A stretch of DNA of 64,000 nucleotides from Cloeon dipterum (taxonomy: Eukaryota; Arthropoda; Insecta; Ephemeroptera; Baetidae). A program made the translations under genes and the position numbers. This document shows positions 19,960 through 32,921 of this stretch, one piece after another; position 1 is the stretch's first letter, and each line of letters begins with the position of its first letter. The notes below the pieces were generated by a model that saw only the letters and a program-made list of their open reading frames with translations, ran no database searches and was not told where the DNA came from. The stretch is from positions 28,575,883-28,639,882 of the forward strand of contig NC_088789.1 of the NCBI RefSeq assembly GCF_949628265.1, given 5' to 3'.

Positions 19960-22779
19960 CTAACGGTGCCTGCTGGAGCCTTTAGTGGCTCTGCAGCCAG
20001 CTCCTCAGCTTCCACGGGGGTCAACAAACTGGCTGGCTAGAGCCTCGACCCTGCCTGCCTGCCTGCCTCTTCGTCTTCTTATTCTCGCTCCTTCTCCTTG
20101 CCTGCTCTGCTCGCTCCGATGCCCATTTAATAACGACGACGCGAGCGCGTGATGAAATTATATACCTATTTCGTTCGTTCGGCCGCCGAGCGCTGCACTG
20201 ATCTTCAGAAGTCATTTCCCTTTCGTTCGCCGGCCGCGTGCATGCCGCCAGATGTGCACACCCGACGTAATTGCACTCTCGGCAATTTTTCGCGTCAAAG
20301 CCAGCTGATTTTTACCAATGTATGAACACTAGCAATCACGGAAAGCGCCTGCAGCAACCGTCATTGCCAATTACCACTAGCTTTCCACTGCCAGGCAGCT
20401 ATAAAACTATTATAATGAGAGTAGCATAAAATTTAGTAACATTGTAATTATTTAACGTGTCATTCCTAAATAAAATAATACGCAAATCTCCATTTTATGT
20501 CTAATTGAATTAAAATTGAGAAAAAACATAATATGCAAAAGTCGTAAAAATATTTATCTGGACTTTGTTTTGCAGATTAATTTCCAGTGAGCAAATTTTT
20601 TAGTTTCACTACTATAGCCACTTTATTTATAGACAGAAAAACCATTTCCGCGGCAGCGCGCTAGTTAATTTAACTTAATTATCATTTAAACTAAATTTTC
20701 ATGATCAGAAAATTTTTAAATTTGAGTCTGTGAACTCTGTGATAGTTGTAAGGTTCCAAGTTTACCTCTGAAAATCACAGAGATATTATTAAAATGAATG
20801 AAATAATTTTTCTGAGACGATTCTCAAATAAAATAACTTAATTTTGGGTATTTTTATTTTTCCCAAAAAAATTAAAGGTTCTCTAACGGCCAGTTAAAAT
20901 TTTCAGACGAATTTTGTGTTTGAGAAAAATGTGATCAATAGGAAAAAAACTGTAAATTTAATCAGCTTTCTGAATTTAGGCAGTTTTTGACGCTTCTAAG
21001 AACTCGTAAATTTTAATGAGGACAAACACAGACCCCTTTCGATAATCTGCAATTTTTCAACACAGTAAAAAATTTATTTCAAGACTCAAAAGTACAATTT
21101 TTTATCTTCTCAGTATTAAATTTTCCTAATTTTTCTCCCCGCGGAAGCAAAAATTAATTTCCTTAGCTAAAAAAAGAGGGCGTACCCGGTTAATTTCGAA
21201 AAATTAGATTTTGGGGCATTTTTAGTCAGAAAAGTATATAAAAAAGGGTCAACGTTTTATGTAATATCGTTTTTTTTAAATAAAAAATCGCTATTACATA
21301 TATCATTCCACTTTAATTAAATAAAATTTTCTCTCTTTGCCACGTGGAATTGGCTCATCTGAGCGGCAAGCCCTGCTGACGCACACATAATTTGCAAATA
21401 ATTGATTCACTTGTGCATGCAGGTAAGAATCGACTGGCTACACATTTTGGCAGCGCCGCTGCGGTGAAATGGTCCCGCGTTGCGGTGAGTAATTGCAAAC
21501 GACGCACGGCGGACGAGACGCAATGTGCCGAACTGACCTGTGCCAAATTGCCGCAGCAGCCTAGTTTATTGTTCGGCCGAGACGACGGCGCAGACAAAGC
21601 AAAGAAAAAAAAATAATTCCGTCCGTGTGGGAAACAATGACGGCCAACTCATGCGCCACGTGCGTCGTTTTTGACCTCCCGCATGTATGTATGGAATTTG
21701 GCAAATAGTTGCAGAAAGAATTAGTATTAAAATGAGCCTGCCGAGCTCAATGGCCTGAAAAACTGTACAATTCCCTCAGCATGACGCGCTTTTCGAAAGC
21801 ATACCACTGAGTTTTAATTCAAATCAAAGCCAACACGTCATAAAAGGGGAAAATTGTGCTTTAGAAAATAAAGTATCATAAGAAAATGCAAAAATATTCG
21901 AATTTAGAGGCGTTTGAATTTGAATCACGTAAATTTTTGTCTATTTTTCATTCCAATTTATTTGATTTAATTAAAAAAAATCAAATCTGATCAGATATAA
22001 ATTTTTGGCGGCCGCACAGGATGATAAACGCTTATTATTCCAATTACGAAAGATGCGAGCGTCTTGATTCCTTGATTGATATACACCTGTTAGCTATGCG
22101 ATTTGTAACTTTTAATCTCCTGCCTCATCGGCAAACGAGCTGCAGAGAAGAAGAAACACGTAGAAAAGAAGAAGCAGTGGCTATTAAAGAAAAACACATT
22201 CTATCAGCGCACGCAGCCTTGAACTCGGCGCGTTTTCAGAAGACGCAGTTCAACAGCTAGTGTGTGTGTGTGTGTAGAAATTAAGCATACATATTATTTT
22301 ATGCCGCAGCATCTCGCTCCTCTTAGAGAGAGAAGGCAGGAGCAGCGCAGAGGAGGATATAGTTTTGCCGCTTCGTTATTCGCTGTGTCCGCGCGCGGCA
22401 ACAGAGTCAATCTCTCTCTCTCTCTCTCAGGCTCAGCGACCAGGTCGATAAGCTTTGCTGCCCTCGGGCGCTTTCCGAGCTTTAGAACAAACCACCGCCG
22501 CCGGGACAGTGAGATAAACAGACTTTCCGTTGAATGAAATTGCCTCGCAATTAAAAACACCAGGTTAATTAGCAAATAAATAATCATCTACAGCCCTTAG
22601 GGATAACTTTTTAATTTAAACAATAAATTTGAAGATTTAATAGAGTTTGTCGTGTATTTATTCTTAGGAGAAAATTGTCTAATCGATTTTTTTTGCCAAA
22701 AGGAGAAATTCTCTGAAAAGCAACAAACGAAATTGACCAAAATCTCTGCTAATAAGCGTAAATTTCCTTTAAATGCGAT
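19960..22779. other. Spacer without a recognised gene
   Basis: Starts with GC-rich low-complexity sequence (a CTGCCTGCCTGC run near 20,050-20,070). It contains a family D repeat (about 20,770-21,316) and a (TG)n run at 22,260-22,274 plus a (TC)n run near 22,410. Short open frames occur but none looks like a protein. It may hold regulatory DNA for Lip5; nothing in the sequence shows it. Confidence 0.5.
20770..21316. mobile_element. MITE, family D, copy 2 (inverted)
   Basis: Right edge TATCATTCCACT followed by TTAA (21313-21316). Internal blocks 'aacggccagttaaa', 'gcagtttttgacgc' and 'ttggggcattttt' match copy 1 in reverse orientation. The left border is not clear. Confidence 0.6.
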
Positions 22780-23442
22780 TTAAAGAGGTCGATACTGCAA
22801 AATCCTGGAAAATCCTTGTTGTCAGTACATGATCTCATTCTTTAGGATTCAGTTGAAGCCAAAATTGGCCTAAATAGCAGTTTAACATTTTTTGAAACGT
22901 GACTGCAAATGGTGAGGACTGTCTCCCTACTTGAAATCTGATTTTATTTCACAGCAAAGAGTTTCCCTGAAAGGTTTCATACGCTGTTGGACAAATCTCG
23001 ACGAGAGGAATCGAAATCTGCCAAGAAAATGTGGTCAAGCGCAGGGAATTTGGGAGAAAATTTGAAATTTTACTGAAGCAAATTGTTGCGAATTGTAGAA
23101 CAAATTGCAATAATAAAAAAGGACCTTCCTACAGTAAAAATTCAAATTTTGCCAATTTTTTCCAAAATTTGGAGTGCTTGAACATATTTTCTTGGCATAT
23201 TCCGATTCCTCTCGTCGAGATCTGTCCAACGGTGTATGCCACTTATTGGGGAAACTCTCGGTTTTGAAATTAAATCGGATTTCAAGTAAGGAGACAGCCA
23301 TTACCATTTGAAAAGCAGCCAGTTTTCTCAAAAAATTACAGCGCTCCTTAGGTCAATTTAGGCTTTAACTGAATCCTAAGGGACGAGTTTATGCATTGGC
23401 AACAAGCACTTTCCAGGCTTTTACAGTATCATTCCTCTTTAA
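22780..23442. mobile_element. Palindromic MITE, TTAA-flanked (family A, copy 3)
   Basis: TTAA on both sides (22780-22783, 23439-23442). The two arms meet near 23,100, each with the 'atctcgacgagaggaatcg' hallmark, and both carry the inverted AGAGGNNGATACTG ends. About 660 bp, organised like copy 1 in Lip1. Confidence 0.75.
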
Positions 23443-23994
23443 CACTGTCCCAGCAAGACTCGAGCACAATTATACAGCACAAGCATTCAAACATACATAT
23501 TTCTACTTTCAGTTTCTTTCCAGCCCAGGTTATCGACCACTATATGCGCATTTATTTCCCCATTCCGCCGCTCTGCCACTTCTGTCTGCTTTTTATTTTT
23601 CGAGTGGAACAAAAAAAAGTAAAATATCTCGTGCGTGTGTGTGTGTGTGCGTGCTGTTAAAGTCACTGAGAGGTTTCAAAGCGTAGAGTATAATCGCAAC
23701 CGCAACTCGATGGGAAATCTCAGCAGGTGGATTTGCTGTTAAGATATATACCCACGTTAAAATGTGGCCATTATTGCCGTCGTTGCGGTTTTGCAGTTTG
23801 TTTTTGCTCGTTAAAATTTGCGAGCTTCTTCCTTTTTTCGTAGCAAGTGCAATTACTTTTTATATTTCACGGCGTGAAAGGATGTGTTTTACATCGCCGT
23901 TGCGGCTCCTTGCACTTTATCTCACTCAGTAAATTATTATTTACATTTGTTAGACAACTTTTATACAAATACGTCGGAATTTAATTGGGAAAAA

Positions 23995-24432
23995 AGAGGA
24001 ATGATACTGCAAAATCCTGGAAAATGCTTGTTGGCAATGCATAAACTCGTCCCTTAGGATTCAGTTAAAGCCTAAATTGACCTTAGAAGCACTGTAATTT
24101 TTTTAGAAAATTGGCTGGAAAGTTTCCGTGCTTTTCTAATGGTATTGGCTGTCTCCTTACTTGAAATCCGATTTAATTTCAAAACCAAGAGTTTCCCCAA
24201 TCAGTGGCATACACCGTTGGACAGATCTCGACGAGAGGAATCGGAATATGCCGAGAAAATATGTTCAAGCACTGTAAATTTTGGAGAAAATCGGCAAAAT
24301 TTGAATTTTTACGGTAGGAAGGTCCTTTTTTATGTTTGCAAATTGTTGAACAAATTGTTTATCAATCAATTGTTTATGGCATCCAACAATTCAAATAATT
24401 TTCAATTGTTGCCCTGTGTCATTCCACTTTAA
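23995..24432. mobile_element. MITE, TTAA-type (family A, copy 4)
   Basis: Left end AGAGGAATGATACTGC without a preserved TTAA; right end ATTCCACT then TTAA (24429-24432). Nearly identical to the left arm of copy 1, which suggests recent spread. Confidence 0.7.
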
Positions 24433-25462
24433 AGTTCTTATTCAAGATTTGCGGTAGTGCACCATAAGTTCATTACAAAAATTATTCCCGGCATTTTAAT
24501 TGATTTTTTCTATTTATTTTTCCAAAGGAAATAAATCTTGCGTTGTTCTGTATCATGCTACGGCAGTTTATAGCGGTTTCTTTCTATTTTGGTGCGTCGG
24601 TGTTTGTTGTGTTTCACATTCTGCGTTGTACATATAATATCGGAGCTGATAAATGCGGCGAAATATATGGCCACAATACAGTTACCCGAGAGATCACGAC
24701 TCAGCCTCTCTTTCTCATGCTGGTCCATCGCCAATTAGGAGAGCGAAAAATGTAAAGCACGCGCTATAACAGATTCACCAGACGTTCTCTTATGCATTCA
24801 AAATAAACTGTTACAAAAACGCATTTCATTTGAACCGTTATTACGCATTTATAATTAAAAATTGACTCTTTATGCCATTCAAAGAAATTAATTCAATTAT
24901 TACGATTGATTGTGATCACATGACAAATTCGAGTTGGCATTTTGCCGTCCATTCAGAGTATTCGAAGGTCTCTCTGTTCGCTTCTACGTGCCATCACCGT
25001 CGCAGCTCGATCTGATTTCTGCGAACGATGCGCTTATAAATTTACTGAATTCCCTCTCGATCGTCGATAATAGAGCCTTATTTTTTCTCGTCAGTGCGCA
25101 CCAACAGGGTAACGGGATTGGACAGCACACGTCGGGCTATTATACATATTATTATTACACTCTATTCTCTCTCCTTTCTCTCCCCGGCACTGCAGGGCAG
25201 ACCAGGAAAATAGTGCGCATTATTTGCAGTTTTATTTCTCCCGGCCGGCTGGCAGATCGCGTCTCTTGGCGCAAATATACAGCCTCCGACCACGATAAAA
25301 ACCGATAAAACGAACGGAGGCGCCAGTTGTGTGCCTCTTAATGTTTCGCGCAATGAAGAAATAAAACGGGACAAACTCATTTTTTTATTTTTGTGATATT
25401 ATTTATTTATTTTCCATTCAAAATACTTAAAATGTTGTCACATACGTACAATAATTTCAAAT

Positions 25463-25869
25463 TTAAAGTGGAATGATACTGGGCAACAATTGAAAATTAT
25501 TTGAATTGTTGGATGCCATAAACAATTTGTTCAACAATTTGCAATAGTAAAAAAGGACCTTTCTACAGTAAAAATTCAATTTTGTTCAAAATTTACAGTG
25601 CTCGAACATATTTTCTTGGCATATTCCGATTATTCTCGTCGAGATCTGTCCAACGGTGTATGCCACTTACTGGGGAAACTCTTGGTTTTGAAATTAAATC
25701 GGATTTCAAGTAAGGAGACAGCCATTAACATTTGAAAAGCACAATAACTTTCCAGCCAATTTTCTCAAAAAATTACAGTGCTTCTTAGGTCAATTTAGGC
25801 TTTAACTGAATCCTAAGGGACGAGTTAATGCATTGGCAACAAGCATTTTCCTGGCTCATTCCTCTTTAA
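25463..25869. mobile_element. MITE, TTAA-flanked (family A, copy 5, inverted)
   Basis: TTAA at 25463-25466 and 25866-25869; ends AGTGGAATGATACTGGGC and, reverse-complemented, AGAGGAATGAGCC. This copy shows most clearly that the element lies exactly between two TTAA sites. The spacers 23,443-23,994 and 24,433-25,462 around the family A copies show no gene, only a (GT)n run near 23,635-23,650. Confidence 0.75.
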
Positions 25870-26337
25870 GAATCACATATTAAATTCTGCGACATTAAGA
25901 TAAAAAAAATTGGACAAATTCTAATAAATCTTTATATAGGGCAATGAATAAATAATATTTGCAAGTAGAATTGTACCTTGCAATGGAGAATAAATAATTA
26001 AAGATGCAAAATGCACCATGGTAAATATTTTGTAGGTCATTGGCCTGTTGGCAATTAATTTTAAATGAATAGAACAAAACCATACGGTTAAATTGTTCAT
26101 TCTCACACTCAAGTCGATATACAGTCATGAGTTGAACTGTAAACATTTTGTCGAATTGGGAAAAAAATATTTTATAGGCTATAGCAATGTGTAAGGCCGG
26201 AATGGGCCCAAACTAAGACACTTAAATTTTAGAACATAATTCCTAATACGCATCGATGGAAACTGCACAGCCGAAACAGAGTCAATGATCGGAAATAGTT
26301 CATGATGTGGCTCTTTCTCAGAGTACTCGGTTATAAA

Positions 26338-29306
26338 CTAACTCGCTGTGGTAGCGACTATTGACTCTAATTACGCTTGGTAGCGAGCGCAGAATGACTG
26401 GTAATTACAATACCTCCGCAATTTTTACCTCTAATTGCACTTCGCTACCAAAGACATTTTCGCGCGAATTTTGAATTTTTGATCCATTATACACAACATA
26501 GCAAAATTTTACATCGTTTTGATGATGGGAAGCAAGATTTTTATGCCATCTAGTGTAATCGTTGCAATTATTTCTACCCAATCTGCCCTATAGTGTAGTA
26601 GTATAGAGAAATGTCACGACCAATTAATTTCTTGGACTAAAAAGGCAATACTTCATCCAGAATCATTACTTTTGTTTACAATTAGATAAAAAATCATCTA
26701 TTTCGTTCCCGACGTTCATGCACACTCTGTGCTGAGTTGCAAAATATATAATTATTGAGCCAAAATCTCTTGAACACAGCAAATTGTTGTCGATGGATTT
26801 TAATGAAAATTTTGTTGCGTGAACTTTGCCCTAATTGAACTACAAAACAGTTGAGAAAACTCTGACTTTCCAATTTTTGCGGGTTTTGCGGGCGTTCAAA
26901 TGTAAAAAAATCTGGGAATTTTGACTACTTCATAACTTTGCTCAGGGTAGTCATAGAACGAAAATTAAAAAACCGTATAACTCGACTCAACAAGGCAAAC
27001 AACTTTATGTTGACCTCAAAGTGGTAGGTCAAAGGTCAAGGACATAAAATTTGATTTTTTTTATTTAAACTCAAATTTGAAAATGAATATATTGAAATTT
27101 TTTATTTTTTTTCGTAGCCATTATGTAGAACACAAAAAATTAAGTTTGGAATGTTAAAATTTGGAATGGCACTTTGCCTCATTTTTTAATAAAAAATGAA
27201 AACTTCGAAAAACCTTGTTTTTCGAGGCTGGTAAAAAACGATGATCAACTAAATCTCGACTTGTAATCATCCGATTTTGAAAAACCACATACCGTTAGAC
27301 TCGTCTCGACGTCCCCAAGTGCACTAAAGGGGTATGGAATCTACCAACCCCAACCCCTTTTTTAACCCCCTTAATAACGTGAAATTTAGAATTTTTCGTC
27401 CGTTTCAACACCTTAGCACGATGTTGACGAGTAATTGTCTTCTTCAAACCAATTCAGTTACTTAGTTCACTCAAAGACGAGTCAAATGGAACTTATTTTT
27501 TGTAAATAGGACCACCACAACCTGAGATTCGGGTGCACAAAGTTTTTTTAATCGAGGCGGATGCAATAGAATGCTTGATGAGCACGAAATCTCGAATTCT
27601 GCACTAAATGGGTTGATGGTTCTGGGAAGCTAGAAGCCAAATATGGATATTTGGGGTCTCCATTTCTGTTGTCAGTGTCTCGGAAGTGGTTAAGTTACAA
27701 TTTTCCGAACAAAAATGGATACAAAAATAAACGCGCTTGGGATGGGGTGTGTATTAGGGGTTGAATGGGATAGCACCCTTTAATCCCGAAAGGGATGTCA
27801 GGGCATGTTGAGTGGTGTGCTGTTTATTTTATAATTGCGACGAGATTTTTATTGCAGAATTCGAGATTTGGTGCTCATCAAGCATTTTATTGCATCCATC
27901 TCGATAAAAAAAACTTTGTGCACCTGATTCTCAGGTTGTGGTGGTTCTATTTACAAAAAATAAGTTTCGTTTGACTCGTCTTTGATGTAACTAAGTAACT
28001 GAATTGGTTTGAAGAAGACAATTACTCGTCAACGTCGTGCTAAGGTGTTGAAACGGACAAAAAATGCTAAATTTCCCGTTATTGAGGGGATTAAAAGGGG
28101 GTAGGGGGTTGGTGGGTCCCATACCCCTTTAGTGCACTTGGGGATGTCAAGACGAGTCTAACGGTATGCGGTTTTTCAAAATCGGATGATTACAAGTCGA
28201 GATTTAGTCGATCAACGATTTTTAGCAACCTCAAAAAACAAGATTTTTCGAAGTTTTCATTTTTTATTAAAAAATGAGGCAAATTGCCATTCCAAATTTT
28301 AATGTTTCTAGTCTATTTTTTGTGCTCTAAAAAATGGCTATGAAGGAAGTAAAAAACTTGATATTTTTCATTTTCAAATTAGAGTTCAAAATAAAAAAAA
28401 TAAATTTTTATGACCTTGACCTTTGACCTACCACTTTGAGGTCAATATAAAAGTTGTTTGCCTTGTTGAGATGAGCTTACGGGTTTTTAAATTTTTGTTC
28501 TAGAACCACCCTGAGCAAAGTTATGAAGTGCTCAAAATTCCCATATTTTGACATTTGAAGGCCCGTAAAACCCGCAAATTTTGGAAAGCCATTTTGTCGA
28601 TCATACTGAGTCCTCCATAATTGAAAATTTTTGAATGAAACAATTAGAAAAATATGAAAGAATGGAAAATAATTTTAACGCACTAATTAGGAACATATAT
28701 AATATATAAAATCGAAAAAATACTTCCTTGGAATGTTTTGAAAACTGAAATATTTTTTTCTGAGCATAAATACATATAGTGTGGACTCAGTTAAGTGTTC
28801 AGGTATTTTTTTGTGACTCAAGAAGAGCTGTTTTGGTAAGTCTTTTAATGAACGAAATTTTGGCAAATGCGTCGTCACTTATCGAACCTGAGGGCTTGAT
28901 AATTCACCATCACAGTAGGTCCTTTATCCCTCAAATAATATTCCACGACATTATTGTTCATTACAACTAAAATTCGTGCGTGGAAGTCTACATTATTACG
29001 CGGTAACGAATTAAAAAATAAAGCTGCCACAGATGTTGCCATGTTTGAGTGAGAATAGGCAACAGAAACGGGCCAATAGATAATCGGTAAGACACATGAA
29101 AATAACCGGATGATAATGTAGATTCATAATACCAAATATTATTTGTCCAACTTAAAGAGGATATTAATAAACCGGTTTTTTGTTGCTCCTGTAAAATCGA
29201 TTTCTGTGCAGTTAGAGGTAAAAATTGCGGAGGTATTGTAATTACCAGTCATTCTGCGCTCGCTACCAAGCGTAATTAGAGTCAATAGTCGCTACCACAA
29301 CGAACT
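26338..29306. mobile_element. ~3 kb transposon-like unit with ~95 bp terminal inverted repeats
   Basis: The left end (26338-26434) and right end (29212-29306) are inverted copies, almost identical over about 95 bp, and contain 'gtagcgactattgactctaattacgcttggtagcgagcg' and 'aatacctccgcaatttttacctct'. Between them lies a large palindrome (26863-28591). The rest is AT-rich and lacks an open frame of transposase size. Target duplication and superfamily are not clear. High similarity of the ends suggests a fairly recent or gene-converted element. Confidence 0.75.
26863..28591. repeat. Giant inverted repeat, arms ~740 bp, spacer ~250 bp
   Basis: The left arm (26863-27603) and the right arm (27851-28591) are inverted copies with about 85-90% identity. 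Paired blocks include 'gacctcaaagtggtaggtcaaaggtcaagg', 'atcggatgattacaagtcgagattta' and 'gagcacNaaatctcgaattctgca'. It is nested inside the 26338-29306 unit. Both arms carry small differences of their own and neither codes for a protein. A transcript through it would form a very long hairpin, the kind of substrate processed by Dicer. Confidence 0.85.
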
Positions 29307-30570
29307 GGTGAATGACGAGAGTGCAGGGAATGAATGCAACATGCACTGCACTAATGTCGCGCTGGTTGCATAGACTTTCAAGGCGCCTGCAATTTAATTG
29401 AAAGTGCGCTGCATTACAATTTTTGCTAATTTATTTTTTAAATGGAAATGAAATGCAACTAAATCAAGTCAGGATCAAATTTGGTTATTTTAAATGGCAA
29501 CAGTTGTGCGTAGAGCAAAATTAGAAATTTGTGGTGGTTAGACAGGAAAAACATATTTGACATCAAGTGAAATTAACCTATTAACAAAAGTCGCATTTTT
29601 TTAAATGGTTTTATCTAAACAGACAAACAAAAATGAATTTCGGCGGACGATCAAAGGGCTCGCGAGCGCAACCTTGTACTTCTCTCTGCCCAAAAGAGAT
29701 GTCTCTGGTGTTGCTCTTGCTGAAATACTCGAAAACCGTCCTTTTGTTGACTTGTACTTCTCGTCGAGAGCAGTCGGTGCGGTAATTTGACATTCACGTG
29801 CTCTCCATCTGTTTACCTTTTAATTGGTCATCGTGACGCTATTTCAACTGTAGGCTAAAACACGTGCTACAAAAACTGTGCTCAAGGTAACAACAATTGC
29901 TTCAAATTCACGAAAGTCTTGTGGCTTTGCAAATAACTGGAGCAAAATAGTAATTTCGGAATTTTTTTTAGTTTGATCGTGTATTTTCTTTTTAATTTTA
30001 ACAGCTCGTAATTTTTTTTATATGAAATCAAATTTATTTAAATTTTTTGTATTCAATTCTAATTTTGATTCTATCGATCAGGTTAAAAATTAATGCAAAA
30101 GATAACCTTTTGGGTGAATTAAAAATAAAAAGCCTTAAAAATGATCTATATAACCTTTTTTTTGCCTTTCTACAAGTCCGCCAAAGAGTTGTTTTAATTT
30201 TTATTTTCGAGGAAGAAACTTAAAAGTCGCATTTAAATAAAAAAAATATAAAAATCACAGTCGTATAAATGACTCTAAAGAAAATAAATTTTAAATTTGA
30301 GATTAGAAGCCAAAAATAATATTGAAAATATTTAATCTATTTTATGGTTTAAAATTTAGATGAAATTTAAACTGACACGCTTTCAAAATTTATATAACTT
30401 CGCCCTTTTCCCTACTAAAATTAAATAATGCTGTTTGCATATTAGATGACGTAATAATATTTTTTTGACAAAGTGGGATATTATGTAACTGTCTGCGAGA
30501 TTTTCTATCTTATCTGGGGTGATCCACTTAAAAAAATGCTTAATAATGTTGCAGGCGTCTGTAGATTGAA
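29307..30570. other. Spacer upstream of DHDH; no gene recognised
   Basis: AT-rich, with a GC-richer patch near 29,630-29,790 that is open on both strands for about 60 codons but matches nothing I know. The last 60 bases hold the DHDH promoter. Confidence 0.5.
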
Positions 30571-30573
30571 ACA

Positions 30574-30585
30574 TTTATATAAAAG
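30574..30585 (+). promoter_or_regulatory. TATA box of DHDH
   Basis: TTTATATAAAAG lies about 47 bp before the start codon at 30632. Transcription would begin near 30,605, giving a leader of about 25 bases. Confidence 0.6.
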
Positions 30586-30631
30586 CACTGCGCGTCTCCT
30601 TATTGTGTCTTTTTCTTTTTAACTTGCAAGG

Positions 30632-32799
30632 ATGGCAACTCGTTGGGGAATCGTGTCCGCCGGCCGCATCTGCAACGACTTTGTGACCGCCCTGTCGGTC
30701 TTGTCTCAGGACGAGCACCAGGTGAAGGCGATCGCCGCCAGGGACCTGGCCAGGGCTCAGGAGTTTGCAAAGTTGCACAACATTCCGAAAGCCTACGGCA
30801 GCTACGAGGAACTCGCCAAAGACAAGGACATTGGTAACATAATAAGCCAACAGCTGTATTAATTTCTTATTAAATTGTGTCTGTGCCTAGATGTGATTTA
30901 CATCGGCAACGTCAATTGTGATCATTTCCCGATCGGCAAGTTGATGATCGCACACGGCAAGCACGTGCTCGTCGAGAAGCCGCTGTGCCTCAACAAAGCC
31001 CAGTCCACCGAGCTGATCAACGCTGCCAAGGCCAAAAATGTGTTTCTCATGGAGGTTGGATCGAAAATAATTAAATTATTATTGTGGTAGAAATAAAAAT
31101 TGGCGTGGATTTCAGGCTGTTTGGTCGAGGTTCACGCCGGCCTACAACAAAATCCGGGAGGACATTGCGAATGGCGCCATCGGGGAGCCATCCAACATCA
31201 ACGTCACCTTCGGCGTGCCCATCATGGGCAAGGACCGCATCAAGTAAATCGCTAATTTTTAAAAAATAATTAATTTTCAGGGTTTAGAATTTTCCCCACG
31301 GGTTTTTCCAGGCTAAAAAAACCAATCAAACCCACGGTTTTACCTAAGGCTCCAATATTTTCATTAAAAAATGTGGAAAAACCCAAAAATTGTGATTTTT
31401 GCTGTTTTTCAACGCATAAAATAATTCGCATTGCATAATTGGCAAGCTCTGGGGTATGGGGAATGAGTTTCTTCGCTTCTTAAAAAAATGCAGTGATTAG
31501 CAAGTCTGAAAAACCCCCTTAAAATCCAAATTACCCCCAAATAAAACCCATTTTGGATTTTTTATAACCCTGGAATTTGTATTAAAACACGATTTTTTGT
31601 TCAGGCTGAGGGAGCTCGGAGGCGGCTGCATTTTGGACATCGGCATTTACTGCCTGCAGCTGATCACGATGGTGTTCGGGACGGGCGCGCCTCTGAAGGT
31701 GGCCGCGACCGGCACGGTGAGCGTCAGCGAGGGCGTCGACGAGACCTGCGGCGCCGTGCTGCTCTACGAGGGCGGCAAGATGGCCACGCTGGCCATCAGC
31801 GGCAAGATGCTGCTGCAGAACGACGCCTTTATTTCCGGGGAGAAGGGCACCATCAAGGTGTGCAACCCGTTCTGGACGCCCACCAGGGTCGAGTCGCCGT
31901 CCGGGGTGCTGGACGTGGAGCTGCCCACCGCCACCAACAAGTTCAACTTCACCAACAGTGTTCAACTGCGCCACCAGGCACAGGAAGTCAGGCGTTGCAT
32001 TTTGGCCGGTCAGATATTTTATTATTTTAACCATTTCATTTTAGATGAGAAAATTAGCTAACAAAAATTCCGACTGATCTGTTTTTGTTTTGTTTCGTTT
32101 ATCAGCATTTGGCTTACCACCCCGTTTTTTTTATATAAATTTCTTTATCAAAGAAATGAATTTTTCCATTTTTTCCCTTGTGAAAATCTTAAATTCGTGG
32201 TCAGAGTGGTCAAAATTTCCTCTACTGTGCAGATTTTTTCTTATAAATTGCCATTTGCTGCCTCAATTTCTCTCTGACAATTTTTCAAATCGAGGTCATG
32301 AGCAAAAAATTAGAAAAATTGAAAACTGAGGTGCAAACTTTGGCTGCAAAACACTGTAAAAAAACTTTTTTGCCCCTGCAGTATTTTTTTAATCGCGGAT
32401 TATTTTTTGTTTTTGCAACCCTGAGAAAATATGATTCAACAAAATATTTGACAAACTTTCCAAATTTGAAAAATTAGAAGCCAAATCATTGAGTCAAACT
32501 TGTGTGTTGTTTTTTAATTAGACAAATTTTTTCACCAAATTTGAAATTTGTGCGGTTTTATTTGGAAAAAACCGCAAATAACGGAAAGCATACATTTTAA
32601 TCATACTTTACAATCTTTTAAGCAGATGGTTACAATTTTTTTTGTGTTCTACTTGTTTTTCAAGCAGCTGGTAATTTTAATAAATGTTACAGGCGAGCTG
32701 GAGAGCAAAGTGATGAGCCACCAGGACTCGCTGGCGATCGCTGCGCTGGAAGACCAACTGCGGCGCATTCTGGGCGTCCAGTACGCCGCCGATTTGTAA
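30632..32799 (+). CDS. DHDH: Dihydrodiol dehydrogenase / D-xylose 1-dehydrogenase (334 aa)
   Basis: Exons: 30632-30833, 30891-31054, 31116-31243, 31605-32008, 32693-32799, ending TAA; phases 1, 0, 2, 1. A Gfo/Idh/MocA-family NADP-dependent oxidoreductase that acts on trans-dihydrodiols and D-xylose in the cytosol. N-terminal Rossmann start GIVSAGRI (6-13), the family EKP motif (96-98) in [10 protein letters not shown], and D176 and Y180 in LDIGIYCLQ. These fall at the numbers known for the primate enzyme's Asp176 and catalytic Tyr180. Length equals the mammalian enzyme (334 aa). Introns 3 and 4 hold transposon remnants. It is convergent with TIMM21, with AATAAA at 32881-32886. Confidence 0.95.
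31278..31572. mobile_element. hAT-like MITE in DHDH intron 3 (family F, copy 2)
   Basis: Starts CAGGGTTTAGAATTTTCC and ends TTATAACCCTG, which is an inverted pair. It fills most of the intron between 31,244 and 31,604. No open frame. Confidence 0.6.
32103..32423. mobile_element. Family B transposon remnant in DHDH intron 4 (inverted)
   Basis: Begins CAGCATTTGGCTTACCACC, carries the marker 'ctactgtgcagattttttct', and ends TTTGCAACCCTG. The orientation is opposite to the copy at 14746. Confidence 0.6.
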
Positions 32800-32921
32800 T
32801 TTTCACGCCCGAGCAAACAGTCAATTTAGTACAAAAGAATTTATTTACAAGGAAATGCTATGAAATAGCGCGTGTCACGAAATAAACATTTTTTTTGTCG
32901 ATCGGAGAGCGTTATTGTGTT
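32800..32921. terminator. Shared 3' region of convergent DHDH and TIMM21
   Basis: Only 122 bases lie between the two stop codons. DHDH has AATAAA at 32881-32886 (+). TIMM21 has AATAAA on the minus strand within 'aatttattta' near 32,838-32,847. Each signal lies beyond the other's, so the two mRNAs should overlap by some tens of bases at their 3' ends. Confidence 0.6.

Noticed and set aside
2932-25869. Regularly recurring repeats that might look like an array
   Set aside because: Spacing is irregular (kilobases), units are hundreds of bases and scattered in both orientations. They are dispersed MITEs, not a CRISPR or satellite array.
25895-26146. An 83-codon minus-strand open frame next to a MITE
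   Set aside because: AT-rich, no signal peptide or motif, no supporting splice sites. Probably chance.
29605-29793. A patch open on both strands with 'YFSLPKRD', resembling lipocalin 'YFSLFE'
   Set aside because: Only a few residues agree, the GxW and TDY motifs are missing and splice phases do not fit. I do not call it a lipocalin remnant.
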